Origin: Aeromicrobium piscarium
Lineage (GTDB): Bacteria; Actinomycetota; Actinomycetes; Propionibacteriales; Nocardioidaceae
Reading direction: 5' to 3'
Assembly: GCF_007421815.1 (NCBI RefSeq)
Contig: NZ_VLNT01000002.1
Location: forward strand, 142,624-206,623
DNA: 64,000 bases
Shown here: in pieces, positions 38,022-46,299 of the stretch
Layout of the letters: every line of letters starts with the position of its first letter
Position numbering within the stretch: position 1 is the stretch's first letter
Program-made: the position numbers and the translations under genes
Notes under the pieces: generated by a model
Database searches by the model: none
The model's input: the letters and a program-made list of their open reading frames with translations, nothing else
Told to the model about the DNA's origin: nothing

Positions 38022-38873
38022 TCAGCGGACGCGCTTGACGAGGGACTGGACCTCGCCGACCGTGATCGGATAGGGGTCGCTGGTGTTGGTGATCGGCACA
38101 TCGGCGTCGATGGACTCGCCGTCGACGGTGACCGTGGCTGTGTAGTCGCGGGTGACGGTGATCGAGTAGGCGCCGGCGCGGCGGTACTCGTGCTCTACGG
38201 CGCCCGCCTCGCCGATCGCGGCGCCGACGATGCCCGCACCCGAACCGCCTGACCCGTCCCCGAAGCTCCAGGTGATGTCGCTGGGGGTGAAGGACACGCT
38301 CACCTCGATCGGCAGGTCCTCCATCGGCACGACGAAGGGTCCGTAGGTCTCGTCGCCGGTGGCCACATTGGTGGGGATGTTGACGTAGGTACGCGCCTCG
38401 GGTTCGACGGTGATCTCCGGCTTAGGCGCCAACTGGACGATCTCGTCGAGGATGTCGTCGATGGTGATCGGCTCGTTCGGGTCCGGGGTGTCGGCCCCTC
38501 GACATTGCAAGCGCTCGAACTGCCAGGGCTCGTCCGAGCCGCGTTCGCGAGAGTACAGCCGGTACTGGATCTGCCTGTCCGGGCACGGGGCGATCGCGCT
38601 GCCGCAGAGGGCATCGTCGGGATTCTCCGGGCCGTTCACATCACAGGCGACGACCCATCGGTACTCTTTCGGGTCGACCCAGATCGGCGTTCCGCCGATG
38701 GGGTCCGGCCCGCGGTCACCGCCACCGCCACCCTCCTCACAGCCGACGCTGACTCCGCCGCCGATACCTCCGGTATCGCAGTCGGCGGCCGACGCGGAAT
38801 CGACGGAGGTGACGACGACCGTGGCGAGAGAGGTCGCTACGAGCGCCAGCGCGAGAATCAGGCGCCGGATCAT
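38022..38873 (-). CDS. Secreted PKD-type protein (copy B)
   Basis: A 283-residue paralogue of the 33220-34116 protein: signal peptide (L-I-L-A-L-A-L-V-A-T-S-L-A-T), Gly-rich linker, cysteine-containing middle region. The PKD-like C-terminal domain reads W-S-F-G-D-G-S-G-G-S-G-A-G-I ... A-V-E-H-E-Y-R-R-A-G-A-Y-S-I-T-V, ending V-G-E-V-Q-S-L-V-K-R-V-R. Its ATG overlaps the stop of the DUF6318 copy B as ATGA. Confidence 0.82.
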   Translation of the reverse strand: MIRRLILALALVATSLATVVVTSVDSASAADCDTGGIGGGVSVGCEEGGGGGDRGPDPIGGTPIWVDPKEYRWVVACDVNGPENPDDALCGSAIAPCPDRQIQYRLYSRERGSDEPWQFERLQCRGADTPDPNEPITIDDILDEIVQLAPKPEITVEPEARTYVNIPTNVATGDETYGPFVVPMEDLPIEVSVSFTPSDITWSFGDGSGGSGAGIVGAAIGEAGAVEHEYRRAGAYSITVTRDYTATVTVDGESIDADVPITNTSDPYPITVGEVQSLVKRVR

Positions 38874-39421
38874 GGTGCCTGCCCCGGCAGCGTCCAGGTG
38901 CGGACCTTCCAGGAGCCGTCGACCCATTGCAGGTGGTAGTCGAACTCGCTGGACTCGGCCGGGAACTCCCCGCTCACCACGTTGGTCTGCGGATCGAGGA
39001 TCTGGGCGGAGGGCGCGCGGAAGCTCGCCCGGACGGTCGCGGTGTCGTCCGTGACCTCGGCATCCTCGATGTCGATCGTGAGGGGTCCGGAGTACGCATA
39101 GACCTCGTCGCCGAGCCCCATCCCCGTCTGTGCGACCGTCGCGCATGGGGCACACTCACCGCGCGCCTCGTCCAGGATGCTCTCGCGGTCCGGCGTGGCC
39201 AAGGTGTACGCGAGCATGCGGATGACGTAGTCGGTGTAGGCCTCGGCGCCCTCCGCCGTCTGCTCCGGTTCGGGCCGAGTCGGCTTCTCCGCGGGGTCCG
39301 ACGGCTGTTCGACCGCTGCCGGCTCGGACGAGGCCGGCGCCGTGGGCGCCGTGTCCGTTCCGTCCTCGCCACACGCGGACAGCGTGAGCAGAAGCGCCAC
39401 GCCGGCGATGACCTTGCGCAC
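38870..39421 (-). CDS. DUF6318-type lipoprotein (copy B)
   Basis: A 183-residue lipoprotein with signal A-G-V-A-L-L-L-T-L-S-A-C, an acidic Glu/Pro linker and the domain A-Y-T-D-Y-V-I-R-M-L-A-Y-T-L-A-T-P-D with cysteine pair G-E-C-A-P-C-A. Same layout as copy A at 34121-34729. GTG 39421 has AGGGGG about 7 nt upstream; TAAACT upstream (near 39462) may be its -10. First gene of the copy B pair, just downstream of the nad operon. Confidence 0.78.
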   Translation of the reverse strand: MRKVIAGVALLLTLSACGEDGTDTAPTAPASSEPAAVEQPSDPAEKPTRPEPEQTAEGAEAYTDYVIRMLAYTLATPDRESILDEARGECAPCATVAQTGMGLGDEVYAYSGPLTIDIEDAEVTDDTATVRASFRAPSAQILDPQTNVVSGEFPAESSEFDYHLQWVDGSWKVRTWTLPGQAP

Positions 39422-39485
39422 CGCAATCCCCCTGTCATGGATGGTCGTCCGTCGCAGTTTACGATATTCCCCGCCTTCGTCAGGA

Positions 39486-40601
39486 TCAGCGACGCAGGAC
39501 GGAGGCCAGCTCGCGGGCCGTCGACATCACCTCCGCCGGAGCGGTGCGAGCGCCGAAGGTGAAGCGCACTGCCGTCTGAGCGGTCGCCGCGTCGTAGCCC
39601 ATGGCCGTCAGCACGTGGCTCGGCTCATCGCTCCCGGCGGCACACGCCGATCCGCTCGAACAGTAGACGCCGCGACGCTCGAGATCGAGCAGGATGGACT
39701 CGCCGCTGCGGCCGGGGAACACGAAGGACGCGTTGCCGGCCAGCCGACGGGTGGCGTGCCCGGTCAGCCGCGACTCCGGAACCTGGGCGAGGACCTCCCC
39801 GATGAAGCGATCTCGCAGTGCGACCAAGGTCTCGATGTCGTCGCTCGCGGCGAGATCGAGGGCGGTGGCCATCCCCACCGCGGCGGCCACGTTCTCCGTC
39901 CCCGAGCGACGATCGCGTTGCTGACCGCCGCCGTGGATCAACGGCTCGAAGGGAGTCCGGCGGCGCAGGTAGAGCACTCCGATCCCCTTCGGTGCGCCGA
40001 GCTTGTGCCCCGCCAGGCTCAAGGCCCGCACCCCGAGCCGGGTCACGTCCAGATCGAGAGTGCCGGCGGCCTGCACGGCATCGGTGTGGAAGGGGACGTC
40101 GTACTCGGCTGCCAGGTCGCTCAACACGGCGATGTCCTGCACCGTGCCCACCTCGTTGTTGGCGTGCTGGACGCTGACCAAGGTCGTGTCCGGGCGTAAC
40201 CGCGCCGCGAGCGCGTCCGCCGCCACGATCCCCTCGGAGTCGACCGGGATCCGTTCGACCTCGAAGCCCAGCCGCTCCAGCCATCCGGCGGACTCCAGGA
40301 CCGCTGGATGCTCGATCTCGCTCACCAGCACGTGCCTCCCCCGAGGCGAAGCGAGCGCGATGCCCTTGACCGCGGCGTTGTCGGACTCGGTCCCGCCTGA
40401 GGTGAACAGGATCTCGGCGGGTCGTGCTCCGAGATGCTCGGCGACCCGTGCGCGGGCCTCCTCCAGAGCTCGGGCAGCCGACTGCCCGAGCTCGTGGCTA
40501 CTGGCCGGATTCGCGAAGCCTCCGGTCAGATGCGGCCACATCGCCTCCAGCACCTCACGCCGGACCGGTGCCGTCGCCGCTTCGTCGAGGTAGACCTGCA
40601 C
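39486..40601 (-). CDS. nadS: Cysteine desulfurase, NadS-type (NAD operon)
   Basis: A 371-residue PLP cysteine desulfurase: Y-L-D-E-A-A-T-A-P at the start, E-I-E-H-P-A, PLP lysine in A-G-H-K-L-G-A-P, and catalytic Cys in G-S-A-C-A-A-G-S-D-E-P. It lies 2 nt downstream of nadC, so it probably provides sulfur for the [4Fe-4S] cluster of NadA, as NifS/NadS does in Bacillus. The gene symbol reflects this context. GTG 40601 is the start. Confidence 0.88.
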   Translation of the reverse strand: MQVYLDEAATAPVRREVLEAMWPHLTGGFANPASSHELGQSAARALEEARARVAEHLGARPAEILFTSGGTESDNAAVKGIALASPRGRHVLVSEIEHPAVLESAGWLERLGFEVERIPVDSEGIVAADALAARLRPDTTLVSVQHANNEVGTVQDIAVLSDLAAEYDVPFHTDAVQAAGTLDLDVTRLGVRALSLAGHKLGAPKGIGVLYLRRRTPFEPLIHGGGQQRDRRSGTENVAAAVGMATALDLAASDDIETLVALRDRFIGEVLAQVPESRLTGHATRRLAGNASFVFPGRSGESILLDLERRGVYCSSGSACAAGSDEPSHVLTAMGYDAATAQTAVRFTFGARTAPAEVMSTARELASVLRR

Positions 40602-40603
40602 GG

Positions 40604-41440
40604 TCAGCTCCGCACGTCGAGACCGAGGTCGAGGGCGGCCACGCCGTGGGTCAGCGCTCCGACGCTGATGACATCGACACCCGTGCTGGCGATGTCGCCG
40701 ATGGTCTCGAGCGTCACTCCCCCACTCGCCTCGACGAGCGCGCGACCGGCGACGAGATCGACACCGCGCCGCAGGTCGTCGAGGGAGAAGTTGTCGAGCA
40801 TGATCGTGCCGACACCACCGGCGAGCACCGGCTCGATCTGTTCCAGTCGGTCGACCTCGACCTCGATATGGGTCGTATGCGGGAGCTGAGCGCGAGCGCG
40901 GCGGATCGCGGCGGTGATGTCGCCGACCAGCGCCAGATGGTTGTCCTTGGCCATCACCGCGTCCGACAGCGAGTAACGGTGGTTGTGGCCCCCGCCGCAC
41001 CGCACGGCGTGTCGTTCGAGCGCACGCAGCCCCGGGGTGGTCTTGCGCGTGTCGACCACCCGCGCACGCGTGCCCTCCACCGCGGCGACGTACCGCGCCG
41101 TCAGCGTGGCGATACCGCACATCCGTTGGACGAGGTTCAGAGCGACACGTTCACCCCGCAGCACCGACCGTGCAGGGCCGTCGACCGATGCGAGCACCTC
41201 GCCGGTGTCGAATCGAGCGCCCTCGGCGACCTGCGCTGTCACGGTGACCGTGTCGTCCAGCGCGGTCATGGCCCGCGCGAAGACCTCCCCGCCGCTGTAG
41301 ACGCCCGGCTCGCGTGCGACGAGATCGGCGGTGGCCACCGAGGTGCTCGGAACGAAGACCTCGGAGGTCAGATCGCCGAAGGGAGCGTCCTCGTCGAGGG
41401 CGGCCAGCACGATCTGATCGATCTGTCGTGGAGTGAGCAT
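40604..41440 (-). CDS. nadC: Nicotinate-nucleotide pyrophosphorylase (quinolinate phosphoribosyltransferase)
   Basis: A 278-residue NadC that turns quinolinate and PRPP into nicotinate mononucleotide. Seen are R-K-T-T-P-G-L-R, the C-G-G-G-H-N-H-R active-site run, K-D-N-H and the barrel strand E-V-E-V-D. ATG 41440 shares one base with the nadB stop (TGATG) and has GGGAGG upstream; ATG 41452 would add four residues. Confidence 0.95.
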   Translation of the reverse strand: MLTPRQIDQIVLAALDEDAPFGDLTSEVFVPSTSVATADLVAREPGVYSGGEVFARAMTALDDTVTVTAQVAEGARFDTGEVLASVDGPARSVLRGERVALNLVQRMCGIATLTARYVAAVEGTRARVVDTRKTTPGLRALERHAVRCGGGHNHRYSLSDAVMAKDNHLALVGDITAAIRRARAQLPHTTHIEVEVDRLEQIEPVLAGGVGTIMLDNFSLDDLRRGVDLVAGRALVEASGGVTLETIGDIASTGVDVISVGALTHGVAALDLGLDVRS

Positions 41441-42939
41441 CAGGCCTCCCATCGCACGGCCGAGTGCCGCGCGGTCGTGTCAGATCCGGGTGCGTCGGCT
41501 CGCCAGTGAGCGCCTCGGGACTCCTGCCGGGCGAGGGCGGAGTGGGCGACCGCGCGGGCCACCAGCAGCAGGTGATCGTCCTCGGCGCTCTTGACATCGC
41601 TGGCCGGGCCGACGGACCAACCGTCGAGCGTCCCTATCGCGTGTTCGAGGAGGTCACGATCCCGCTCGAGGCCGACGTTCTGCCACATCAACCGTTGCAG
41701 ATCGTCGCGTCCGGCGTGTTCACGAGATCGGCCGGAAGACACCGTGACGACCTCGCCGTCGAAGGGCGGTTCCATCTGCCACGGCAGGTTCAGCGCCTCC
41801 ACCGCGCGCCGCCCCATGACGGCGCCCTCGAGCAGCGAGTTCGACGCGAGCCGGTTGGCGCCGTGCAGTCCGGTGCAGGCGACCTCCCCCGCGGCGTAGA
41901 GGCCCGGGACCGTGGTGCGCGCATGGCCATCGGTGACGATGCCGCCCATCAGATAGTGAGCCGCGGGAGTGACCGGCACCGGCGCCGCGGCCCAATCCCA
42001 CCCATGCGCTCGGACCGTGGCATCGATCCCGGGGAACCGCCGAGCGAGGAACTCGCTTCCGAGCGCGGTGGCGTCCAGTCCGACGGGTGCACCGTTCTGC
42101 TCGCGCATCCGCCGAGCGATGGCACGCGCCACGACATCGCGCGGAGCCAGTTCGGCATCGGGGTGGACCTCGGTCATGAAGCGCCGGCCCTCGGCCTCGC
42201 GCAGCACGGCGCCCTCCCCTCGGACCGCCTCGGAGATCAGAGCGTTGCCACCGACCGCCAACGAGGTCGGGTGGAACTGCACGAACTCCAGATCGGCGAG
42301 CACGGCCCCTGCCCGCAACGCCAGCGCGAGACCGTCGCCGGTGGCCACGGCGGGGTTGGTGGTGTGGGCGAAGAGTTGTCCAGCGCCCCCGGTCGCCAGG
42401 ATCACGGCATCGGCGTCGATCGTGGAATCATCCAGGAGGCGCCCCCCGCGAACCCCGCCGTCCCGCAGGACGAGACCGGAGACGAAGGTGTTCTCGTGGA
42501 CCCGGGCGCCCGAGTCGAGCAGGCGACCCGCGAGGGCCTTCGCGATCGCGGCGCCGGTGGCGTCACCGTCGGCGTGCAGAATGCGTGCGCGGCTGTGCGC
42601 CGCCTCCAGCCCTCGCGCGAGACGCCCTTCGGAGACATCGAAGCGCACCCCCGCGGCGAGCAGATCGGCGACCGTCTCCGCCCCCGCACCGCACACCACC
42701 TCGGCCGCAGAACGCTCGCTCAGCCCGGCGCCGGCATCGAGGGTGTCCCTCACATGGGCCTCGACCGAGTCGTCATCGCTCGTCACCGCGGCGATGCCGC
42801 CCTGGGCGTAGCGCGTCGCGCTCTCGGTGAGATACGACTTGGTGACGACGGTGACGTCGAGCCCGCGGCTCCGCGCGGCGAGGGCCGCGGTCAGCCCCGC
42901 GACACCGCTGCCGACGACCAGAACGTGTTCGATGGACAT
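41440..42939 (-). CDS. nadB: L-aspartate oxidase
   Basis: A 499-residue flavoenzyme making iminoaspartate from aspartate. The FAD-binding G-S-G-V-A-G-L-T-A-A near the start, R-Y-A-Q-G-G-I-A-A-V, H-P-T and the L-M-G-G-I region (H-Y-L-M-G-G-I-V-T-D-G) match NadB. Lies 10 nt after nadA. Confidence 0.95.
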   Translation of the reverse strand: MSIEHVLVVGSGVAGLTAALAARSRGLDVTVVTKSYLTESATRYAQGGIAAVTSDDDSVEAHVRDTLDAGAGLSERSAAEVVCGAGAETVADLLAAGVRFDVSEGRLARGLEAAHSRARILHADGDATGAAIAKALAGRLLDSGARVHENTFVSGLVLRDGGVRGGRLLDDSTIDADAVILATGGAGQLFAHTTNPAVATGDGLALALRAGAVLADLEFVQFHPTSLAVGGNALISEAVRGEGAVLREAEGRRFMTEVHPDAELAPRDVVARAIARRMREQNGAPVGLDATALGSEFLARRFPGIDATVRAHGWDWAAAPVPVTPAAHYLMGGIVTDGHARTTVPGLYAAGEVACTGLHGANRLASNSLLEGAVMGRRAVEALNLPWQMEPPFDGEVVTVSSGRSREHAGRDDLQRLMWQNVGLERDRDLLEHAIGTLDGWSVGPASDVKSAEDDHLLLVARAVAHSALARQESRGAHWRADAPGSDTTARHSAVRWEA

Positions 42940-42949
42940 GGCGACCTCG

Positions 42950-44209
42950 TCAGCGCGGCTTGGCCGCCAGCATCCGCTCGAGCGCGACCTTGGCATCGGC
43001 CGCGACCTCGTCGGACACGACGATCTGATTGCGGATCTCGCCCTCGACCAGACCGTCGAGCACCCAGGCAAGATACCCGGGATGGATGCGGTACATCGTC
43101 GAGCACGGGCAGACGACCGGGTCGAGGCAGAAGATGGTGCGATCCGGGTACTCGGCGGCGAGACGGTTGACGAGGTTGATCTCGGTGCCGATCGCGATCG
43201 TGTCACCGGGCGCACTGGCAGCGACGAACTTCCTGATCACGTCGGTCGATCCCGCCGCGTCGGCCGCATCGACGACCGGCATGGGGCACTCGGGGTGCAC
43301 GATGACCTTGCAGCCCGGGTGATCGGCGCGCGCCTGCTCGATCTGTGCCGTGGTGAAGCGCTTGTGCACCGAGCAGAAGCCGTGCCACAGCAGCACCTTG
43401 GCCTCCTCCAGCTGTTCGAGCGAGTTGCCGCCGAGGTCCTTACGCGGATTCCACATGGGCATCTGCTCCACGGAGATGCCCATCGCCTTGGCGGTGTTGC
43501 GGCCGAGATGCTGGTCGGGGAAGAACAGCACGCGCTGGCCGCGCTCGAAGGCCCACTCCAGCACCGTCTGCGCATTGGACGACGTGCACACGATGCCGCC
43601 GTGGCGTCCGCAGAAGGCCTTGAGCGCCGCCGAGGAGTTCATATAGGTGACGGGGATGACCGGAAGACGGCCCTCGGCATCCGGCTCGGTGCCGTACACC
43701 TCGGTCAGCTGCTCCCAGGCCTCCTCGACCGAGTCCTCATCGGCCATGTCGGCCATCGAGCAGCCCGCGGCGAGGTTCGGCAGGATCACCGTCTGCTCGT
43801 CCCTCGCGAGGGTGTCCGCGGTCTCGGCCATGAAGTGCACGCCGCAGAACACGATCGCCTCGGCCTCCGGTCGGGTCAGCGCGGCATTGGCGAGCTGGAA
43901 GGAGTCCCCGACGAAGTCGGCGTACTGCACGACCTCGTCCCGTTGGTAGAAGTGCCCGAGGATGACGAGACGGTCACCGAGGGCGCTCTTGGCCCGGCGG
44001 ATGCGCTCGTGCAGCTCCTCTTCGCTCATCTGCTGGTAGGCGACCGGCAGCTGGCCGGGTCGCACGACGGGTTCAGGGATCGCGTCGGCCTCGGAGGCGC
44101 CGGGCCCGTACCCGGGCATCCGGTCGAACTCCCACGGCCCCTTGGCGAGCTCCACATCGCAGCTCTGATTCGGCTGGGACTCGATGCGATCGGTGACGGA
44201 CAGTGTCAT
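42950..44209 (-). CDS. nadA: Quinolinate synthase A
   Basis: A 419-residue [4Fe-4S] enzyme condensing iminoaspartate with dihydroxyacetone phosphate. It has the N-x-H-F-Y-Q-like start (G-H-F-Y-Q-R-D-E-V), C-G-V-H-F-M, the T-S-S-N-A motif, and C-P-C-S-T-M-Y near the C-terminus; the cluster cysteines are likely among these. It overlaps nrtR by ATGA with GAGGAGA upstream. The N-terminal ~60-residue extension is longer than in short NadA. Confidence 0.95.
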   Translation of the reverse strand: MTLSVTDRIESQPNQSCDVELAKGPWEFDRMPGYGPGASEADAIPEPVVRPGQLPVAYQQMSEEELHERIRRAKSALGDRLVILGHFYQRDEVVQYADFVGDSFQLANAALTRPEAEAIVFCGVHFMAETADTLARDEQTVILPNLAAGCSMADMADEDSVEEAWEQLTEVYGTEPDAEGRLPVIPVTYMNSSAALKAFCGRHGGIVCTSSNAQTVLEWAFERGQRVLFFPDQHLGRNTAKAMGISVEQMPMWNPRKDLGGNSLEQLEEAKVLLWHGFCSVHKRFTTAQIEQARADHPGCKVIVHPECPMPVVDAADAAGSTDVIRKFVAASAPGDTIAIGTEINLVNRLAAEYPDRTIFCLDPVVCPCSTMYRIHPGYLAWVLDGLVEGEIRNQIVVSDEVAADAKVALERMLAAKPR

Positions 44210-44898
44210 GACGTCTCCTCGATGGTGAGGCTGTGACGCGAATGCGCCGGGTTGGATCGATAGAGCGCGGGGGGCCGATGGCTCGTGCCGGTCACATGGC
44301 GACCGGTCGGTTCCACGGCCCCCTGCGCGAGGATCTGGCGACGGAAGTTGGCGGGGTCGAGCGCACGACCCAGCACGGCCTCGTAGACCTCTCGCAGTTG
44401 AGCGAGGGTGAACTCGTCGGTCACGAAGGCGTGCGCGATCGGCGAGTAGGTGATCTTGGCGCGCAGCCGGTCGAGGGCGTACCGCACGATGACATCGTGG
44501 TCGAAGGCGAGGCCGTGGACATCGTCCGCGACGAACCACTCCACGTTGTCGCCATCGATCGCCCGGGCGTCCTCGTCGCGCCGCACGAGGGCCCAGTAGA
44601 CGATCGACACGACGCGCTCGCCCGGGGAGCGATCGACGTTTCCGAAGGCGTAGAGCTGTTCGAGGTGACGCGGCGCGAGGCCGGTCGTGCGCAGCAGGGT
44701 GGCGCCGGCGGAATCGGCGAGATCCTGATCGTCCTCCAGCGGCCCGCCCGGCAATGCCCAGAGCCCCTCATAGGGCTCGCGGATGCGGCGGACCAGCGGA
44801 AGCCAGGGGGTCGTGCGCCCGGTGCTCGGATGCGGGCGCAGCGCGAACACGACGGTGGACACGGCGAGCGACAGGCACTGCTGCGTGGTGCTCTCCAT
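44206..44898 (-). CDS. nrtR: NrtR-type Nudix transcriptional regulator of NAD synthesis
   Basis: A 230-residue protein: N-terminal Nudix-like domain and C-terminal winged helix (S-P-I-A-H-A-F-V-T-D-E-F-T-L ... F-R-R-Q-I-L). The Nudix box is degenerate (G-G-P-L-E-D-D-Q-D-L-A-D-S-A-G-A-T-L-L), lacking the R-E-x-x-E-E catalytic glutamates, so it should bind ADP-ribose-like ligands rather than hydrolyse. NrtR regulators control NAD genes. It heads nadA-nadB-nadC-nadS, with its promoter overlapping a candidate operator. Confidence 0.88.
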   Translation of the reverse strand: MESTTQQCLSLAVSTVVFALRPHPSTGRTTPWLPLVRRIREPYEGLWALPGGPLEDDQDLADSAGATLLRTTGLAPRHLEQLYAFGNVDRSPGERVVSIVYWALVRRDEDARAIDGDNVEWFVADDVHGLAFDHDVIVRYALDRLRAKITYSPIAHAFVTDEFTLAQLREVYEAVLGRALDPANFRRQILAQGAVEPTGRHVTGTSHRPPALYRSNPAHSRHSLTIEETS

Positions 44899-44910
44899 GC
44901 GCGACCCTCC

Positions 44911-44955
44911 TTAAGGTGCAAGTGACACTATGCCCCCGACTTTTGGTCGCGTCAA
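44911..44955 (-). promoter_or_regulatory. nrtR-nad promoter with candidate NrtR operator
   Basis: On the minus strand, TTGACG (44955-44950), a 17-nt spacer and CATAGT (44932-44927) form a -35/-10 pair. AGTGTCACTTGCACCTTAA covers the -10 and start region. It contains an imperfect inverted repeat and lies just before the AAGGAGGG ribosome site. That location fits autorepression by NrtR. Confidence 0.55.
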
Positions 44956-44976
44956 CCCTAAGCACCTCCGGTGCGA

Positions 44977-45030
44977 CTTTTGCCGGGTTGTGGCCCCGTG
45001 GCCGGCGGCACAGGGGCCGCAACCCGGCAA
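44977..45030. repeat. CTTTTGCCGGGTTGTGGCC inverted repeat, copy 1
   Basis: Arms 44980-44997 and 45013-45030 pair over 18 bp with one wobble and a 15-nt loop. The sequence is shared with copies at 46231-46287 and 49725-49787. This copy lies between two divergent genes, so it is not simply a terminator. Confidence 0.65.
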
Positions 45031-45059
45031 TTCTCGATCGTTGCGGAAGACTTGTCCGC

Positions 45060-46220
45060 ATGCCGACACAGATCCGACCGATCACACCGGACGATCACGA
45101 CCAGCTGAAGGTGCTGCTCACCGAGGCTTTCGGAACGAACGAAGGAGACTGGGAGGGCCTCCGGGCTCCTGGGCGGACCCGGTGGGGCGCGTTCGTCGAC
45201 GGTCGTCTCGCCGCGACCATCAACCATCTCGAGTACACGTCCTGGTTCCGGGGCGTCGAGGTGCCGACGGCCGGCGTGACCGGGGTATCGATCGCGGCCG
45301 AATACCGTGGACAGCGTCTACTGCGCCCGCTCATGGAAGAGCTGACGGCGCACGCCCGATCACGAGGCGAGCGGATCGCCACGCTCTTCGCCACGGCAAC
45401 CGGCATCTATCGGGGCTTCGGGTTCAGCCGCATCCTGCAGGTCGGCAGCGTGGAACTCCCGGTAGCCTCGCTCGGGCGGATTCGCGGCAGCCTGGACCTG
45501 CGCCGGGCCACCGACGACGACCAGGATGTGCTACGGACGATCTACGACACCTGGGCCCGGCGGCACGACGGCCCGCTGACCCGGCGTGGTCCGGCCCACG
45601 AGCGCCCCGACCATCGCTTCAAGGACCTCACGGGCACCACGATCATCGAACGTGACGGCGAACCCCGCGGTTATCTGCGGTGGAAGCGCGGGCCGTCCGG
45701 CGACTGGGCCGACTCGGTCGTCGAGGTTCCCGAGCTGATCGCCCTCGACGCCGATGCCATGCGCACGGCCCTGGCCTCGCTGGCCAGCTACGACTCGGTC
45801 GCCTCTCGAGTGCGGCTGTTCAGCGCCGGTGATGTCGACACGATGCGCTGGATCCTGCCGTCGAACTCCTGGACCCCGCTCGCCGACACCGAGCCGTACA
45901 TGCTGCGCGTCCTCGATCCATCGGCCTTCGATCTACTGCCCGCTCCCCCGGGCGTCACCGCCACTCTGCCGTTCGCGGTCGGCGACGACGGCTGGGTGTT
46001 GCACGTCGCGGACGGCGAGATGCGCGTCGAACCAGATCCGATGGCGGCGTCCTCGGGCCGCCGACTGGATCCGGGGGCGCTCGCGGTGAGCTTCGCCGGA
46101 GTGCTGACGAGCTCGGCCCAACGCGAGGTCGGCCTGCTCGCAGGAGACGATCGCGACGACGCCCTCTGGGACCTCGTCTTCACCAGCGGCCGCCGTCTCG
46201 CCACCCGAGACTCCTTCTGA
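45060..46220 (+). CDS. Eis-like GNAT acetyltransferase
   Basis: A 386-residue protein of Eis architecture: N-terminal GNAT (G-V-S-I-A-A-E-Y-R-G-Q-R-L-L-R-P-L is the acetyl-CoA loop, followed by A-T-L-F-A-T-A-T-G-I-Y-R-G-F-G-F), a second GNAT-like domain, and a C-terminal sterol-carrier-like domain (about 285-386). Eis proteins acetylate amines of aminoglycosides or peptides; substrate unknown. A true Eis would end in a C-terminal carboxylate near F; here it ends D-S-F, consistent. ATG 45060 lies 29 nt after repeat copy 1. Divergent from the nad operon. Confidence 0.82.
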   Translation: MPTQIRPITPDDHDQLKVLLTEAFGTNEGDWEGLRAPGRTRWGAFVDGRLAATINHLEYTSWFRGVEVPTAGVTGVSIAAEYRGQRLLRPLMEELTAHARSRGERIATLFATATGIYRGFGFSRILQVGSVELPVASLGRIRGSLDLRRATDDDQDVLRTIYDTWARRHDGPLTRRGPAHERPDHRFKDLTGTTIIERDGEPRGYLRWKRGPSGDWADSVVEVPELIALDADAMRTALASLASYDSVASRVRLFSAGDVDTMRWILPSNSWTPLADTEPYMLRVLDPSAFDLLPAPPGVTATLPFAVGDDGWVLHVADGEMRVEPDPMAASSGRRLDPGALAVSFAGVLTSSAQREVGLLAGDDRDDALWDLVFTSGRRLATRDSF

Positions 46221-46230
46221 CTCCGTCCAA

Positions 46231-46287
46231 CTTTTGCCGGGTTCTGGCCCCTCGCGCCTTCGAAAAACGGCCACAACCCGGCAAAAC
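46231..46287. terminator. CTTTTGCCGGGTTCTGGCC inverted repeat, copy 2
   Basis: Arms 46231-46249 and 46269-46287 pair over 19 nt with two mismatches and a 19-nt loop. It sits between the convergent Eis-like gene and dnaE2, 10-12 nt from each stop, so it likely ends both transcripts. Confidence 0.65.
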
Positions 46288-46299
46288 TCGGCCGGAGGG

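Noticed and set aside
44206..44898. Active Nudix hydrolase
   Set aside because: The Nudix box lacks R-E-x-x-E-E; C-terminal winged helix fits NrtR.
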